From Corynebacterium otitidis ATCC 51513 (GTDB taxonomy: Bacteria > Actinomycetota > Actinomycetes > Mycobacteriales > Mycobacteriaceae): a DNA stretch of 64,000 nt. Under the pieces are notes generated by a model that searched no databases, had not been told where the DNA came from, and worked only from the letters and a program-made list of their open reading frames with translations. The stretch covers positions 219,846 through 283,845 of the forward strand of contig NZ_JH815193.1 in the NCBI RefSeq assembly GCF_000296405.1, written 5' to 3'. The position numbers were made by a program, and so were the translations under genes. Positions 12,517 through 21,958 of the stretch are shown piece after piece (position 1 is the first letter of the stretch; the number at the start of each line of letters is the position of its first letter).

Positions 12517-12566
12517 CCCCCGCCCCGGGTCCCCGCCGATCGAGCGGACCCCGGGGCGGGGTCTTT
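12517..12566 (+). terminator. Intrinsic terminator after the DoxX gene
   Basis: A GC-rich stem of about 15 bp with one bulged base (arms near 12519-12533 and 12546-12561) is followed by TCTTTTTG on the plus strand, about 40 nt after the stop codon. Confidence 0.85.
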
Positions 12567-12651
12567 TTGTTTCTCCTCCCCCTCCCTGGCCCGGGCCGCC
12601 CGCGCGCCGCGGGGCCGGCCTCGGCCTTCGGGCGGGGTTGGTGGCGCCGGC

Positions 12652-12657
12652 TAGAAT
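12652..12657 (+). promoter_or_regulatory. -10 hexamer upstream of the HelD-like gene
   Basis: TAGAAT lies 49 nt before the GTG start at 12707, which has its own AGGGAGGA ribosome site; the implied leader is about 40 nt. Confidence 0.5.
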
Positions 12658-12706
12658 CTCCTGAGGCACCCGTGGTGATCGACACGCTGAAAGCAGGGAG
12701 GACCGC

Positions 12707-15001
12707 GTGGGTTTTTCCGAGGAGCTCGCCGCCGAGCAGCGCTACGTCGACGCGCTGTTCGAGAAGCTCGACGACGAGGTCGCCGAGGCCCGCCGCCGGC
12801 TTCGCGAGGTCACCCTCAACGTCGACCCCGCGAACCCCAAGGCCGAGTCGCTCGTCCAGCGCGAGACGGAATACCACGGCCTCAACGAGAAGCTCGACCG
12901 GCTCAACCTCGCGACCATCGGGCTCGTCTTCGGGCGCATCGACGTCGACACCACCAAGGAGGAGCAGGCGCCGCGCCCCGGAGCCCGGCGCCACGCCCCG
13001 CCCGAAGACGAGCGCGGACCCGAGAACCCCGTGCCCGGCGCCCCCGAGCAGGACCGCCGCTACATCGGCCGGATGGGGCTCGACGACCGCGACGACAACT
13101 ACCGCACCCTGCTCGTCGACTGGCGCGCCCCCATGGCGCGGCCGTTCTACCTCGCCACCACGGCCCACCCCGAGGCGGTCACGGTGCGCCGCCACATCCG
13201 CACCTCGGGCAGGCGGGTCACCGACATCGACGACGAGCACCTCTCCGGGGCGGGCGCGGGCTCGGACCCGGAGGAGGTGGGCCGCGAGTCGGCGCTCGTC
13301 GCCGCGCTCGAGAAGGCGCGCGGCGCGCATATGGAGTCCATCGTCGAGACCATCCAGCGCGAGCAGGACCTCATCATCAGGGACGACACGCGCCGCGTCA
13401 TGGTTGTCGAGGGCGCGCCCGGCACGGGCAAGACGGCGGTGGCGCTCCACCGGGTCGCGTACCTCGCCTACACGTACCGCGAGCAGCTCTCCCGCACGGG
13501 CATGCTCGTGCTCGGCCCCAACGAGCGGTTCCTCGACTACATCTCCCACGTCCTGCCCGAGCTCGGCGAGACGGGCGTCGTGCTCGCCACGGTCGGGGAG
13601 CTCTACCCCGGCATCCGGCCCGTCGCCGAGGAGCCGCTTATCGGCCGGGAGATCAAGGGCAGCGGGGAGATGGCCACCATCTTGAAGGAGGCGGTGCGCG
13701 CCTACCAGAAGGTGCCCGCCTCCCCCGTGGAGCTCTCCGTCGGCTCGCTCCGGCTCGTCGCGGAGCCCGGCATGGTGAAGAAGGCGCGCGCCGCAGCTAG
13801 GCGCAGCCGCCGGCCGCACAACGACGCGCGCGGCGTGTTCCGCGAGCGCCTCGTCGGGCAGCTCGCGGAGCAGTACGCGAGGCTCATCGGCGAGGACCCG
13901 CTCGGCGGGGAGAACCTCCTCGGCCAGGCCGACGTCGACGAGCTCCACGACGAGCTCGTCGAGGAGCCCGCCGTCGCAGACCTCATCGACGAGCTGTGGC
14001 CCCGGCTCGACCCCGAGGGCGTGCTCTCCCGGCTGCTCTCCGACCGCTCGCGCATCGACGAGGCGGCCCGCGACTACGACGAGGAGACCAAAGCGGCGCT
14101 CTACCGCGAGGACGGGGAGGCATGGACGCCGTCCGACGCGGCGCTGCTCGACGAGCTCGCCGTGCTGCTCGACTCGACGCGCCCCACGGACGACGGGGAG
14201 CAGCGGCACGAGGGCGGCGATGCGCTCCAGGAGGCCCAGGAGGCCCTCGACGCGCTGCGCAGCTCCGCGGTGACCGACAACGACGAGGTCTTCGACGCCG
14301 AGTACCTCGGCGCCTACGACGTCATCGACGCCGAGGGCCTCGCCAGCCGCCAGGAGGCCACCGATAGGCGCACCACCGCGGAGCGGGCCCGCTCCGACCG
14401 GCGCTGGGCGTTCGGCCACGTCGTCGTCGACGAGGCCCAGGAGCTCACCCCCATGGAGTGGCGGATGGTCTTCCGCCGCAGCCCCTCACGCTGGATGACG
14501 CTCGTCGGCGACACCGCGCAGACCGGCTCGCCGGCCGGCGTCGACGACTGGGAGGAGACGCTCGCGGGCTTCGTGCCCGGCCGGTTCCGCTACCGGCGAC
14601 TCACCGTCAACTACCGCACGCCGCGCCCCATCGTCGAGGAAGCGAACAAGGTGCTCGCCCTCATCGACCCCGAGGCCGCACCCGGCGAGGCGATCCGCGA
14701 CTCGGACTTCCCGGTGCGCCGGCTCCCCTCCGCTGCGGACGGCAGGGCCGAGGCGCAGCGCCTGCAGGCCCGCTACCCGGGGCGCTCGGTCGCGGTCATC
14801 GGCGCCGGCACCATCGAGCGGCAGAAGGGGCTCGAGTACGACCACGTCGTGCTCGTCGAGCCGCGCCGGTTCCTCGAGGCGTCCCCGCAGGGGCTGCAGG
14901 ACCTCTACGTCGCGATGACGCGCGCCACGCAGAGCCTCACCATCATCGGCCCCATGCCCGACGGCGTCGACGACGCCCCGGCCGGGCGCGCGGGCGACTA
15001 G
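12707..15001 (+). CDS. helD: HelD-like RNA polymerase-associated ATPase (superfamily I helicase fold)
   Basis: 764-residue UvrD/Rep-type ATPase. An N-terminal helical arm (about 1-60, EELAAEQRYVDALFEKLDDE), the linker with GRMGLDDRDDNYRTLLVDWR and the split 1A domain are the hallmarks of actinobacterial HelD. Walker A is near residue 240 (GAPGTGKTAVALHRVAYLAY); motif II is VVDEAQELTPMEWR near 565; motif III/IV includes LVGDTAQTGSP; the C-terminal motif is DLYVAMTRATQSLTIIG. HelD pulls RNA polymerase off DNA and inserts a loop into the active site; some relatives protect against rifampicin. The GTG start at 12707 follows AGGGAGGA. A helicase gene at this spot near uvrB is common in corynebacteria. 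Confidence 0.85.
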   Translation: MGFSEELAAEQRYVDALFEKLDDEVAEARRRLREVTLNVDPANPKAESLVQRETEYHGLNEKLDRLNLATIGLVFGRIDVDTTKEEQAPRPGARRHAPPEDERGPENPVPGAPEQDRRYIGRMGLDDRDDNYRTLLVDWRAPMARPFYLATTAHPEAVTVRRHIRTSGRRVTDIDDEHLSGAGAGSDPEEVGRESALVAALEKARGAHMESIVETIQREQDLIIRDDTRRVMVVEGAPGTGKTAVALHRVAYLAYTYREQLSRTGMLVLGPNERFLDYISHVLPELGETGVVLATVGELYPGIRPVAEEPLIGREIKGSGEMATILKEAVRAYQKVPASPVELSVGSLRLVAEPGMVKKARAAARRSRRPHNDARGVFRERLVGQLAEQYARLIGEDPLGGENLLGQADVDELHDELVEEPAVADLIDELWPRLDPEGVLSRLLSDRSRIDEAARDYDEETKAALYREDGEAWTPSDAALLDELAVLLDSTRPTDDGEQRHEGGDALQEAQEALDALRSSAVTDNDEVFDAEYLGAYDVIDAEGLASRQEATDRRTTAERARSDRRWAFGHVVVDEAQELTPMEWRMVFRRSPSRWMTLVGDTAQTGSPAGVDDWEETLAGFVPGRFRYRRLTVNYRTPRPIVEEANKVLALIDPEAAPGEAIRDSDFPVRRLPSAADGRAEAQRLQARYPGRSVAVIGAGTIERQKGLEYDHVVLVEPRRFLEASPQGLQDLYVAMTRATQSLTIIGPMPDGVDDAPAGRAGD

Positions 15002-15421
15002 GGGACCGCACGCCGCGCGTCCGGCGCCGCGAAGCAGGCTAATACCTGGAATGCGCGAGTTCCCGTGATCTCCGCAACGATCCGCGGCCGGATTCCCGAA
15101 ACTCGCGACCGCCCCTCCCCCGATCCGCTCCCCCATCGGCAAGGCATCACCCCCGGGGTGGGCGGAGGCACCCCCGCGGCCGCCGGCCCCGCCGCGACAC
15201 CCCGACCCGGACAGAACCAGCTTTGAGCTGGATTTATGCCGACAAACCGGGGAAGAGCTCCAATTCCCATAGCAGCGCCCCCGGAATGGGGATACCCGAG
15301 AGCAATTTTTCGTACATAAACTACCCGATTGTATTGCGCTGCTAACCTTTCGGTCGTTGCGCCTAGCAACATTCTATGTTCTCCGCCACACGGTGGCGCG
15401 ACCCGAAAGGAATCCTTGGTC
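15002..15421. other. 420 bp non-coding region before the surface-protein gene
   Basis: No convincing gene is seen. The left half holds a long imperfect hairpin (arms CGCGAGTT near 15054-15061 and AACTCGCG near 15100-15108, with a nested ATCCG/CGGAT stem) that may end helD transcripts, though it lacks a T-tract. The right half is markedly AT-richer than its surroundings, contains a small dyad (CCAGCT-TTG-AGCTGG, near 15217-15231), and probably carries the promoter of the surface protein (TACATAAACT and TAGCAACATT are -10-like). A ribosome site GAAAGGA lies 10 nt before the ATG at 15422. Confidence 0.5.
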
Positions 15422-16576
15422 ATGCGCAAGGCAACGACCCGATTGGCGATCTCCGCGACGGCGGCCGCGTTGTTCGGCGGCGCCGTGCTGCCCCACGCGG
15501 CCCTCGCCGAGGAGCCCGACAACCCGACCAGTACCGCGGTGACCACCGAGCCCACCGAAGAGAAGAAGACGGAGCTCGACGGCTCCACCACCGCCCCGCA
15601 GGCGGACAACGACGAGGGCACGGTCGAGTCCGGCGGCGACAAGCAGACGGACGACCCCAAGAACACCACCCCGCCGGAGGACGACAAGAAGACTGACGAG
15701 TCCGAGGACAAGACCCCGCCCGAGGGCGACAAGAAGTCCGAGGAGGAGAAGCAGGGCGACGCCACCACGGAGGAGGGCAAGAAGGAGAGCGACGTCTCGA
15801 AGGACGATAAGAAGACCGAGAAGGACGGCGAGGAGCCTTGGCGTCCCGTCTGGGTCCCCGAGCGCGCCACCTTCGAGAAGCCCGTGTGGACCTGGCAGGA
15901 CAAGAATGGCGACAACCTCGCCTACAACATCGAAACCTGCGTCTTCACCAAGGACGGAGAGAAGGCCCGCGCCCCCGAGACCGCTCCCGCCCCCTGGTGC
16001 CCCCTGCCCGATGAGCCGCCGGCTGAGGAGCCCCCGGTCGACGAGCCGCCGGCCGGGGACAAGCAGAACGATCCCGAGCCGGAGAAGGAGAAGAAGCCCA
16101 AGACCCCGCCGGCCAACGGCGTGCTCCTCCGCGCGGACCTCGAGGCGTTCCTGGCCGACCGGTTGTACCTGCCCAGCCCCGACTTCAACGGCGACGGCTA
16201 CGTCACGCCGAAGGAGGCCCAGCAGTACGTCGGCGGCATGAACTGGCACATCAACGTCAACTGGCGGCGCGGCACGATCGAGGGCGCCGAGGAGTTCTCC
16301 GCGAAGCTGCGCGCGTTCGAGCTCTGGTACTACGGCAAGTCGAACATCATCCTGCCCTCCGAGAGGGGCGCCCTGCCGCAGGACAAGGGCGGCGTGCAGC
16401 CCGCCGGGTCCGCCGCCCCGCGGCAGAGCGCCCCGCAGCAGCAGGGCGCGCCGCGGCTCGCGAACACCGGCGTCTCCGGCGTCACCGCGACCGCCGGCGC
16501 CGGCGCCCCGCGCTGCTGCTCGGCGCGGCCGCGCTGGTGCTTGGCCGCAGGCGCTCCTAGCGGTAGCGCCGACTAG
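15422..16576 (+). CDS. Secreted acidic surface protein, LPXTG-type anchor disrupted by frameshift
   Basis: 384 residues from the ATG at 15422. A signal peptide is clear (MRKATTRLAISATAAALFGG, cleavage near ALAEEP). Residues 30-165 are a low-complexity Lys/Asp/Glu/Thr/Pro stalk. A conserved-looking part (about 170-330) includes an EF-hand/dockerin-like loop near residue 253 (PDFNGDGYVTPKEAQ), suggesting calcium binding. Near the end is LANTG (346-350), an LPXTG-like sortase motif. The following hydrophobic segment is interrupted: at the C-run 16506-16509 the frame switches, and the other frame continues ALLLGAAALVLGRRRS to a TAG at 16558-16560, the expected membrane span and basic tail. One extra C would restore it. 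As written, the protein ends in an unrelated Cys/Arg-rich tail. Function unknown. Confidence 0.75.
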   Translation: MRKATTRLAISATAAALFGGAVLPHAALAEEPDNPTSTAVTTEPTEEKKTELDGSTTAPQADNDEGTVESGGDKQTDDPKNTTPPEDDKKTDESEDKTPPEGDKKSEEEKQGDATTEEGKKESDVSKDDKKTEKDGEEPWRPVWVPERATFEKPVWTWQDKNGDNLAYNIETCVFTKDGEKARAPETAPAPWCPLPDEPPAEEPPVDEPPAGDKQNDPEPEKEKKPKTPPANGVLLRADLEAFLADRLYLPSPDFNGDGYVTPKEAQQYVGGMNWHINVNWRRGTIEGAEEFSAKLRAFELWYYGKSNIILPSERGALPQDKGGVQPAGSAAPRQSAPQQQGAPRLANTGVSGVTATAGAGAPRCCSARPRWCLAAGAPSGSAD

Positions 16577-16591
16577 CCCGCCCACCCTGGG

Positions 16592-16623
16592 ACGGCCGCG
16601 CGGAGCCTCTCCGCGGCGGCCGT
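16592..16623. terminator. Hairpin after the surface-protein gene
   Basis: A 14 bp stem with a single bulge and CCT loop lies 15 nt after the stop codon, between convergent genes. There is no T-tract, so termination may be factor-assisted. Confidence 0.4.
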
Positions 16624-16695
16624 ACCGTTCCGGGGTGCGGCGGGTTGTCCGCGTCGCGGGGTCGGCGCGGCGCTCTGCGCGCGGTGCGTTAGGTG

Positions 16696-17139
16696 TTAAG
16701 GCGCCTCGCGCGGGGTGCTGCGCACGATGAGCACGTCGCACTCCGCGACGCGGGCGAGGTCCGCTGGGATCGAGCCGAGCAGCCGGCCGCTGAGCGAGTT
16801 CATGCCCCGGTTGCCGACGACGAGCATCAGGGCGTCCTCCTTGCCGGCGACCGCGGCGAGCGCCGCGACCGGGGAGCCGGGCTCTGCGCGGAACTTCACG
16901 TCGGGCGCGCCGAGCTCCCGCGCGCGCTCGAGGGCGGGCTCGAGGAGCCTCTCGGCCGCGGCGCGCTCGGGGAGCTCGGCGGGCTGGGCGGCGCCGTCGG
17001 GGCGCACGGCGCACGCGACGACGAGCCGGCGGCCCAGCGCCGCGGCGATGGTCGCGGCGCGCTCCACCGCGGTAAGAGACGTCGCCGAGCCGTCGGCGCC
17101 GACGACGATAGGGCCGCCGGTGGGCGCGGTTGTCGCCAT
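16696..17139 (-). CDS. Universal stress protein (UspA family)
   Basis: 147-residue single-domain Usp protein, cytoplasmic, probably ATP-binding. The N-terminal strand reads GGPIVVGADGSATSLTAVER with the Asp that contacts adenine. The nucleotide loop G-x2-G-x9-G-S/T is present as VGNRGMNSLSGRLLGSIPAD near residue 117. Actinobacterial Usp proteins respond to stress, but their exact output is unknown. It lies downstream of uvrB on the same strand, a pairing found in other corynebacteria. Confidence 0.9.
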   Translation of the reverse strand: MATTAPTGGPIVVGADGSATSLTAVERAATIAAALGRRLVVACAVRPDGAAQPAELPERAAAERLLEPALERARELGAPDVKFRAEPGSPVAALAAVAGKEDALMLVVGNRGMNSLSGRLLGSIPADLARVAECDVLIVRSTPREAP

Positions 17140-17238
17140 GGCGGCCCCTCCCCTCGCGTGCGTGCCGGTCGAGCGCGGCCCGCGTGGTGCCGGCGGGCCG
17201 CGTGCCTCGGATTGTAGCCGCGCCCGGGCGCGGCGCGC

Positions 17239-19365
17239 CTAGATCCCGGCCTCGCGCACGCCGCGCAGCTCCTTCTTCAGGTCGGCGATCTCGTCGCGGA
17301 GGCGGCCGGCGAGCTCGAACTTGAGCTCGCGGGCAGCCGCGCCCATCTGCTCGGTGAGCTTGTCGATGAGCTCCTCGATCTCGTCGGCGGCCATGGAGCT
17401 CGTGTCGGGCTTCTCGGCGAGCGCGGCGTCCGAGCCGGCGTCGTCGCCGTCCTTGGCCTCGCCGCCGCCCTTCTTGCTCGAGCGCTCCTCCTCGTCGTAG
17501 ACCTGGTCGAGGATGTCGGCGATCTTCTTGCGCAGCGGCTGCGGGTCGACGCCGTGGGCCTTGTTGTAGGCGATCTGCTTCTCGCGGCGGCGCTCGGTCT
17601 CGTCGATGGCGTAGCGCATCGACTCGGTGACGTCGTCGGCGTACATGACGACCTCGCCGGAGACGTTGCGCGCCGCACGCCCGATGGTCTGGATGAGCGA
17701 GCGCTCGGAGCGCAGGAAGCCCTCCTTGTCGGCGTCGAGGATCGCCACTAAGGACACCTCCGGCAGGTCGAGGCCCTCGCGCAGGAGGTTGATGCCGACG
17801 AGCACGTCGAACTCGCCGAGCCGCAGCTGGCGCAAAAGCTCGACGCGCTCGAGGGTGTCGATGTCGGAGTGGAGGTAGCGGACCTTGATGCCGTTCTCGA
17901 GGAAGTAGTCGGTGAGGTCCTCGGCCATCCGCTTGGTCAGGGTGGTCACGAGCACGCGCTCGTCGCGCTCGACGCGCTCGTTGATCTCGCCGATGAGGTC
18001 GTCGATCTGGCCCTTCGTCGGCCTCACGGACACCTTCGGGTCGACGAGCCCGGTGGGGCGGATGACCTGCTCGACGAACTCCCCGCCGGAGGCCTCGAGC
18101 TCGTAGTCGCCGGGGGTGGCCGACATGTAGACGGTCTGCCCGATGCGCGAGTCGAACTCGTCGAAGGTCAGCGGCCGGTTGTCCAGCGCGGAGGGCAGAC
18201 GAAAGCCGAAGTCGACGAGGTTGCGCTTCCTGGACATGTCGCCCTCGAACATGCCGCCGATCTGCGGGACGGTGACGTGCGACTCGTCGATGATGGTGAG
18301 GAAGTCCTCGGGGAAGTAGTCGATGAGGCAGGCCGGCGCGCTGCCGGCGGGGCGCTGGTCGACGTGGCGCGAGTAGTTCTCAATCCCGGAGCAGAAGCCC
18401 ACCTGCTGGATCATCTCGATGTCGTACTCGGTGCGCATCCGCAGCCGCTGCGCCTCGAGGAGCTTGCCGCGGTTTTCCAGATCGGCGAGGCGCTCGTCGA
18501 GCTCCTCGCGAATGTCGGCGATGGCCTTCTCCATGCGCTCGGGCCCGGCGACGTAGTGGGTCGCGGGGAAGATCCGCAGCTCGTCGACGCGACGGATGAC
18601 GTCACCCGTCACGGGGTGAATGTAATAGAGGGCGTCGATCTCGTCGCCGAAGAACTCGACGCGCACCGCGACCTCCTCGTAGGCCGGGATGATGTCGACG
18701 GTGTCGCCCTTCGCGCGGATCGCGCCGCGCTTCAGGGCGGTGTCGTTGCGCTCGTACTGGATATCGACGAGCAGGCGCAGGAAGCGGTCGCGCTCGACCT
18801 CCTCGCCGACCTTGACGACGATGGAGCGGTCCAGGTAGCTCTGCGGGGTGCCCAGGCCGTAGATGCACGACACCGAGGAAACGACCACGACGTCGCGGCG
18901 GCTGAGCAGCGACGAGGTCGCCGAGTGGCGCAGCCGCTCGACGTCCTCGTTGATGGAGGAGTCCTTCTCGATATAGGTGTCCGACTGCGCGACGTAAGCC
19001 TCGGGTTGGTAGTAGTCGTAGTAGCTCACGAAGTACTCGACCGCGTTGTGCGGCAGGAGCTGGCGCAGCTCGTTCGCGAGCTGCGCGGCGAGCGTCTTGT
19101 TCGGCGCCATGACGAGCGTGGGGCGCTGCTGCTTCTCGATGAGCCACGCCGCGGTCGCGGACTTGCCCGTGCCGGTCGCGCCCATGAGCACGACGTCGCG
19201 CTCCCCGCGGCTGAGCCGCTCGTCGAGCTCCTTGATCGCCGCCGGCTGGTCGCCGGCCGGCTCGAACTCGGACTCGACCTTGAACCGCGCGTCGCTGCGC
19301 TCGACGTCGCCGACGGGGCGGTACTCGGAGTAGGAGAGGACGGGGTGCTCCGCTGCGAAAGCCAT
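17239..19365 (-). CDS. uvrB: Excinuclease ABC subunit B
   Basis: Central helicase-like subunit of nucleotide excision repair; receives damage from UvrA and recruits UvrC. 708 residues, full length. Walker A is [14 protein letters not shown] near residue 62; the beta-hairpin region [21 protein letters not shown] is near 112; motif VI is QTIGRAARN near 575; a UVR domain closes the protein (about 655-695, [20 protein letters not shown]). The part between about 610 and 655 is an acidic/Lys linker. ATG at 19363-19365; TAGAGT (19373-19378) lies 7 nt upstream, so the transcript may be leaderless although AAGGAG also overlaps. Confidence 0.98.
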   Translation of the reverse strand: MAFAAEHPVLSYSEYRPVGDVERSDARFKVESEFEPAGDQPAAIKELDERLSRGERDVVLMGATGTGKSATAAWLIEKQQRPTLVMAPNKTLAAQLANELRQLLPHNAVEYFVSYYDYYQPEAYVAQSDTYIEKDSSINEDVERLRHSATSSLLSRRDVVVVSSVSCIYGLGTPQSYLDRSIVVKVGEEVERDRFLRLLVDIQYERNDTALKRGAIRAKGDTVDIIPAYEEVAVRVEFFGDEIDALYYIHPVTGDVIRRVDELRIFPATHYVAGPERMEKAIADIREELDERLADLENRGKLLEAQRLRMRTEYDIEMIQQVGFCSGIENYSRHVDQRPAGSAPACLIDYFPEDFLTIIDESHVTVPQIGGMFEGDMSRKRNLVDFGFRLPSALDNRPLTFDEFDSRIGQTVYMSATPGDYELEASGGEFVEQVIRPTGLVDPKVSVRPTKGQIDDLIGEINERVERDERVLVTTLTKRMAEDLTDYFLENGIKVRYLHSDIDTLERVELLRQLRLGEFDVLVGINLLREGLDLPEVSLVAILDADKEGFLRSERSLIQTIGRAARNVSGEVVMYADDVTESMRYAIDETERRREKQIAYNKAHGVDPQPLRKKIADILDQVYDEEERSSKKGGGEAKDGDDAGSDAALAEKPDTSSMAADEIEELIDKLTEQMGAAARELKFELAGRLRDEIADLKKELRGVREAGI

Positions 19366-19478
19366 GCTCCTTACTCTAGCCAGCGGCCCAAAACCTCCCC
19401 TCCCCCGTTTTTAGGTCACCCTGTGTACAAATAATCTTCTATCTCATATTCATCGCGTGACGAGTCGCTCATCTCTGC

Positions 19479-19484
19479 TATAAC
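19479..19484 (+). promoter_or_regulatory. Possible -10 element of the TAXI operon
   Basis: In an AT-rich 185 bp gap between uvrB (minus) and the TAXI genes (plus), TATAAC lies about 67 nt before the ATG at 19551. A GTGACG about 16 nt further upstream could be a weak -35. Tentative. Confidence 0.35.
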
Positions 19485-19550
19485 TTGGCGCACTGCCCCA
19501 CGACCCCCGGCACCACGCATTCCCCGGGCCCACGAGGAAGGACGGTGGCC

Positions 19551-20702
19551 ATGGCCGCGACTCTGAGCAGGCGCTCGTTTCTCGGCGGCGGGCTCGCGCT
19601 CGCCGCGGCGCTCGCCGGCTGCGCGACCCCAACGGCGCCCGGCGCGGGCGCGCTGCCCGGGCGGCTCGTGTGGTCGACCTACCGGGTCGGTTCCGGCCTC
19701 TACGCCGACGTTGCCGCGGTCGCGAATACTCTGACCTCCCGGATGGGCGTCCAGGTGCGCGTCATGCCCGGGGTAACCGGCGTGAGCCGGCTGGCCCCGC
19801 TGTTCACCGACACGGCGCAGTACGCCCGGGTGGGCGACGAGTACTTCTTCGCCTTCGAGGGCGACGAGGAGTTCGCCTCGGGGACGTGGGGCCCGCAGCC
19901 GGTGCGGCTGGTGTGGACCCCGCCGTCGAACGCCGGGGTGTACGTCCGGCGCGACAGCGGCATCGAGCGACTGGAGGGCCTTGCGGGCCGGCGGATCTCC
20001 TGGGTGGTGGCCGGCACGTCGACGCAGCGGAAGTTCACCGCCTGCCTCGGGACCGCGGGGCTGGGCGTCGACGACGTGCGCCGCGTCGCGGTCGGCGAGG
20101 CCGCGCAGTACGACGCGATCAAGGCCGGTCAAATCGAGGCGATCTTCGGGACGGTGATCAACCCCTCGATCGAGGAGCTGAACCCCCGGTACCCGATCCG
20201 CTGGCTGGACCTCGGCGGGCGGCCCGAGGAGCGCTACGAGTCCTGGGCCGAGTACGCGCCGATGGCGGGGCTCGGCACCAACCCGAAGGCCTCGGGCCTG
20301 CCCGAAGACGAGACCCCGACGTTCATGCGCTACTCCCTGCCCGTTGTCACCACGGCCGGGCGCTCCGCGGCGGAGGTCGCCGACCTGTGCCGGGCGCTCT
20401 ACGAGCACTTCGACGCCTACGAGGCGGCGACCGCGGACACCCCGAACTTCGCGCTCGACCGGCTCATGCTCGAGCCCTTCGTCGTGCCCTACCACCCCGG
20501 CGCGGTCGAGTTCCTCCGCGAGGCGGGCCGCTGGGACGCCCACCTCGAGGAGCGCAACGCCGCCCTCCTCGAGCGCGAGGGCCTCCTTCGGGGCGCGTGG
20601 CCGGGCTTCTTCGAGCGGCACCGCGGCGACGGGGAGATCTCCCGGCGCTGGCGGGACTTCAAGGCCGAACGCCTCCCCGCCCTGCCCGAGCGCGAGGCCT
20701 AA
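19551..20702 (+). CDS. TRAP transporter TAXI-type substrate-binding lipoprotein (copy 1)
   Basis: 383-residue extracytoplasmic receptor of a tripartite ATP-independent periplasmic-type transporter, TAXI family. The signal is twin-arginine plus lipobox: SRRSFLGGGLALAAALAGC, so it is probably folded before Tat export and then lipid-anchored. The mature part has TAXI features: VRVMPGVTGVSRLAPLFT, YARVGDEYFFAFEG, and YDAIKAGQIEAIFGTVINPS. ATG 19551 is chosen because AGGAAGG lies 9 nt upstream. It shares motifs along its length with the next gene. The ligand is unknown; TAXI relatives bind small organic acids or glutamate-like compounds. Confidence 0.85.
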   Translation: MAATLSRRSFLGGGLALAAALAGCATPTAPGAGALPGRLVWSTYRVGSGLYADVAAVANTLTSRMGVQVRVMPGVTGVSRLAPLFTDTAQYARVGDEYFFAFEGDEEFASGTWGPQPVRLVWTPPSNAGVYVRRDSGIERLEGLAGRRISWVVAGTSTQRKFTACLGTAGLGVDDVRRVAVGEAAQYDAIKAGQIEAIFGTVINPSIEELNPRYPIRWLDLGGRPEERYESWAEYAPMAGLGTNPKASGLPEDETPTFMRYSLPVVTTAGRSAAEVADLCRALYEHFDAYEAATADTPNFALDRLMLEPFVVPYHPGAVEFLREAGRWDAHLEERNAALLEREGLLRGAWPGFFERHRGDGEISRRWRDFKAERLPALPEREA

Positions 20703-20762
20703 GCCCCCAGCGCTTCTCCCCTGCCCCGTTTCCGCCCCTGGACGACAGTTGAGGTGACCGCC

Positions 20763-21902
20763 ATGCCGCCCAGCCCGACGACGATGAGCCGCCGGGGCTT
20801 CTTCATAGCCGCGCTCGGCGGGCTCGCGGCGGCGTGCGCCCCGGCCCACCCCGCCGGCGGGTTGCCGCGCCAGCTCGTGTGGTCGACGTTCACCTCCGGC
20901 TCGTCGATGTACAACGACCTCGCCGCGGTGGCGAACTCGCTGACCGCCCGCACCGGCACGCGGGTGCGGATTCTGCCTGCGGCGACGGGGGTCTCGAGGC
21001 TCTCGGCGCTGTTCGCGGGGGTGTGCGACTACGCGCGCGTCGGCGAGGAGTACGCCTTCGCCTTCGAAGGATCGGAGGAGTTCGCCTCCGAGCACTGGGG
21101 GCCGCGCCCGGTGCGGCTGGTGTGGACTCCGGGCAACGTCTTCGGGCTGCTCGTGCTTCGCTCCTCGGGCATCGAGCGCATCGAGGACTTAAAGGGCAGG
21201 CGGGTGGCGTGGCCGCTGGCGGGCTCCTCGACGAGGCGGAAGATCGCGCTGCTGCTGCGCACCGCGGGCTTAAGCGCTGAGGACGTGCGGCTCGTGGAGA
21301 TCACCGAAAAGGGCCTCGTCGACGGGATCAAGGCCGGCCAGATCGACGCGTTCTACACGGTCGTCACCGGGCCCCGGATCGAGGAGCTCAATTCGGAGCG
21401 CCCGGTGCGCTGGCTGCCCGTCGACGGCTACCCCGACGACGCGTACGCGCACTGGCCGCTCGAGGCCCCGATGGCCGCGGCCGAGCCCGCAGACCGCGGC
21501 GTGGGGCTCAAAGACGGGGAGGCGCCGGTGCTCATGCGCTACGCGCTGCCGCTCGTCGCCGCGCCCGAGCGCCCGACCGACGAGGTCGCCGCGCTGTGCC
21601 GGGCGCTCGACGAGAACGCCGAGCACTACGCCTCGGCGAGCGTGGACGCCGACCGCTTCGCCCCCGAGAACCTCGTTTTGTGGCCCTTCGTCGCCCCCTA
21701 CCACCCCGGCGCGGTCGCCTACCTCGAGGAGACCGGCCGCTGGGAGCCGCGCTTCCGCGAGCGTCAGGCGGAGCTCCTCGAGCGCGAGGAGCGGCTCGCC
21801 GAGGAGTGGCCGCTCTTCTTAGAGCGCCACGGCGGCGCGCCCGACCTGCAGGAGCGCTGGGGCGAGTGGAAGCGCTCCCGGCTCCCGCAGCCCGCGGCCT
21901 AG
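20763..21902 (+). CDS. TRAP transporter TAXI-type substrate-binding lipoprotein (copy 2)
   Basis: 379-residue paralogue of the preceding gene, in tandem after 60 bp. Signal peptide MSRRGFFIAALGGLAAAC again combines a twin arginine with a lipobox. Corresponding segments are VRILPAATGVSRLSALFA, YARVGEEYAFAFEG, VDGIKAGQIDAFYTVVTGP and PYHPGAVAYLEETGRWE. The ATG at 20763 follows GAGG by 8 nt; the in-frame GTG at 20754 overlaps that ribosome site and is unlikely. The pair has diverged in the middle region (for example GVYVRRDSG versus GLLVLRSSG), suggesting two related ligands for one permease. Confidence 0.85.
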   Translation: MPPSPTTMSRRGFFIAALGGLAAACAPAHPAGGLPRQLVWSTFTSGSSMYNDLAAVANSLTARTGTRVRILPAATGVSRLSALFAGVCDYARVGEEYAFAFEGSEEFASEHWGPRPVRLVWTPGNVFGLLVLRSSGIERIEDLKGRRVAWPLAGSSTRRKIALLLRTAGLSAEDVRLVEITEKGLVDGIKAGQIDAFYTVVTGPRIEELNSERPVRWLPVDGYPDDAYAHWPLEAPMAAAEPADRGVGLKDGEAPVLMRYALPLVAAPERPTDEVAALCRALDENAEHYASASVDADRFAPENLVLWPFVAPYHPGAVAYLEETGRWEPRFRERQAELLEREERLAEEWPLFLERHGGAPDLQERWGEWKRSRLPQPAA

Positions 21903-21958
21903 CCCCGCGAGGCGATTAAACCCCCACCCGACCCGACGACACCCGCTTGGAGAGGCCC

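Noticed and set aside
11513..14419. A 968-codon open frame on the minus strand opposite the DoxX and HelD genes
   Set aside because: It is an antisense by-product of high GC codon bias. It has no ribosome site, no recognisable domain, and crosses two clear plus-strand genes and their terminator.
15182..15310. Possible riboswitch or small RNA in the AT-rich region before the surface protein
   Set aside because: I looked for c-di-AMP, c-di-GMP, cobalamin and TPP consensus blocks on both strands and found no ordered match.
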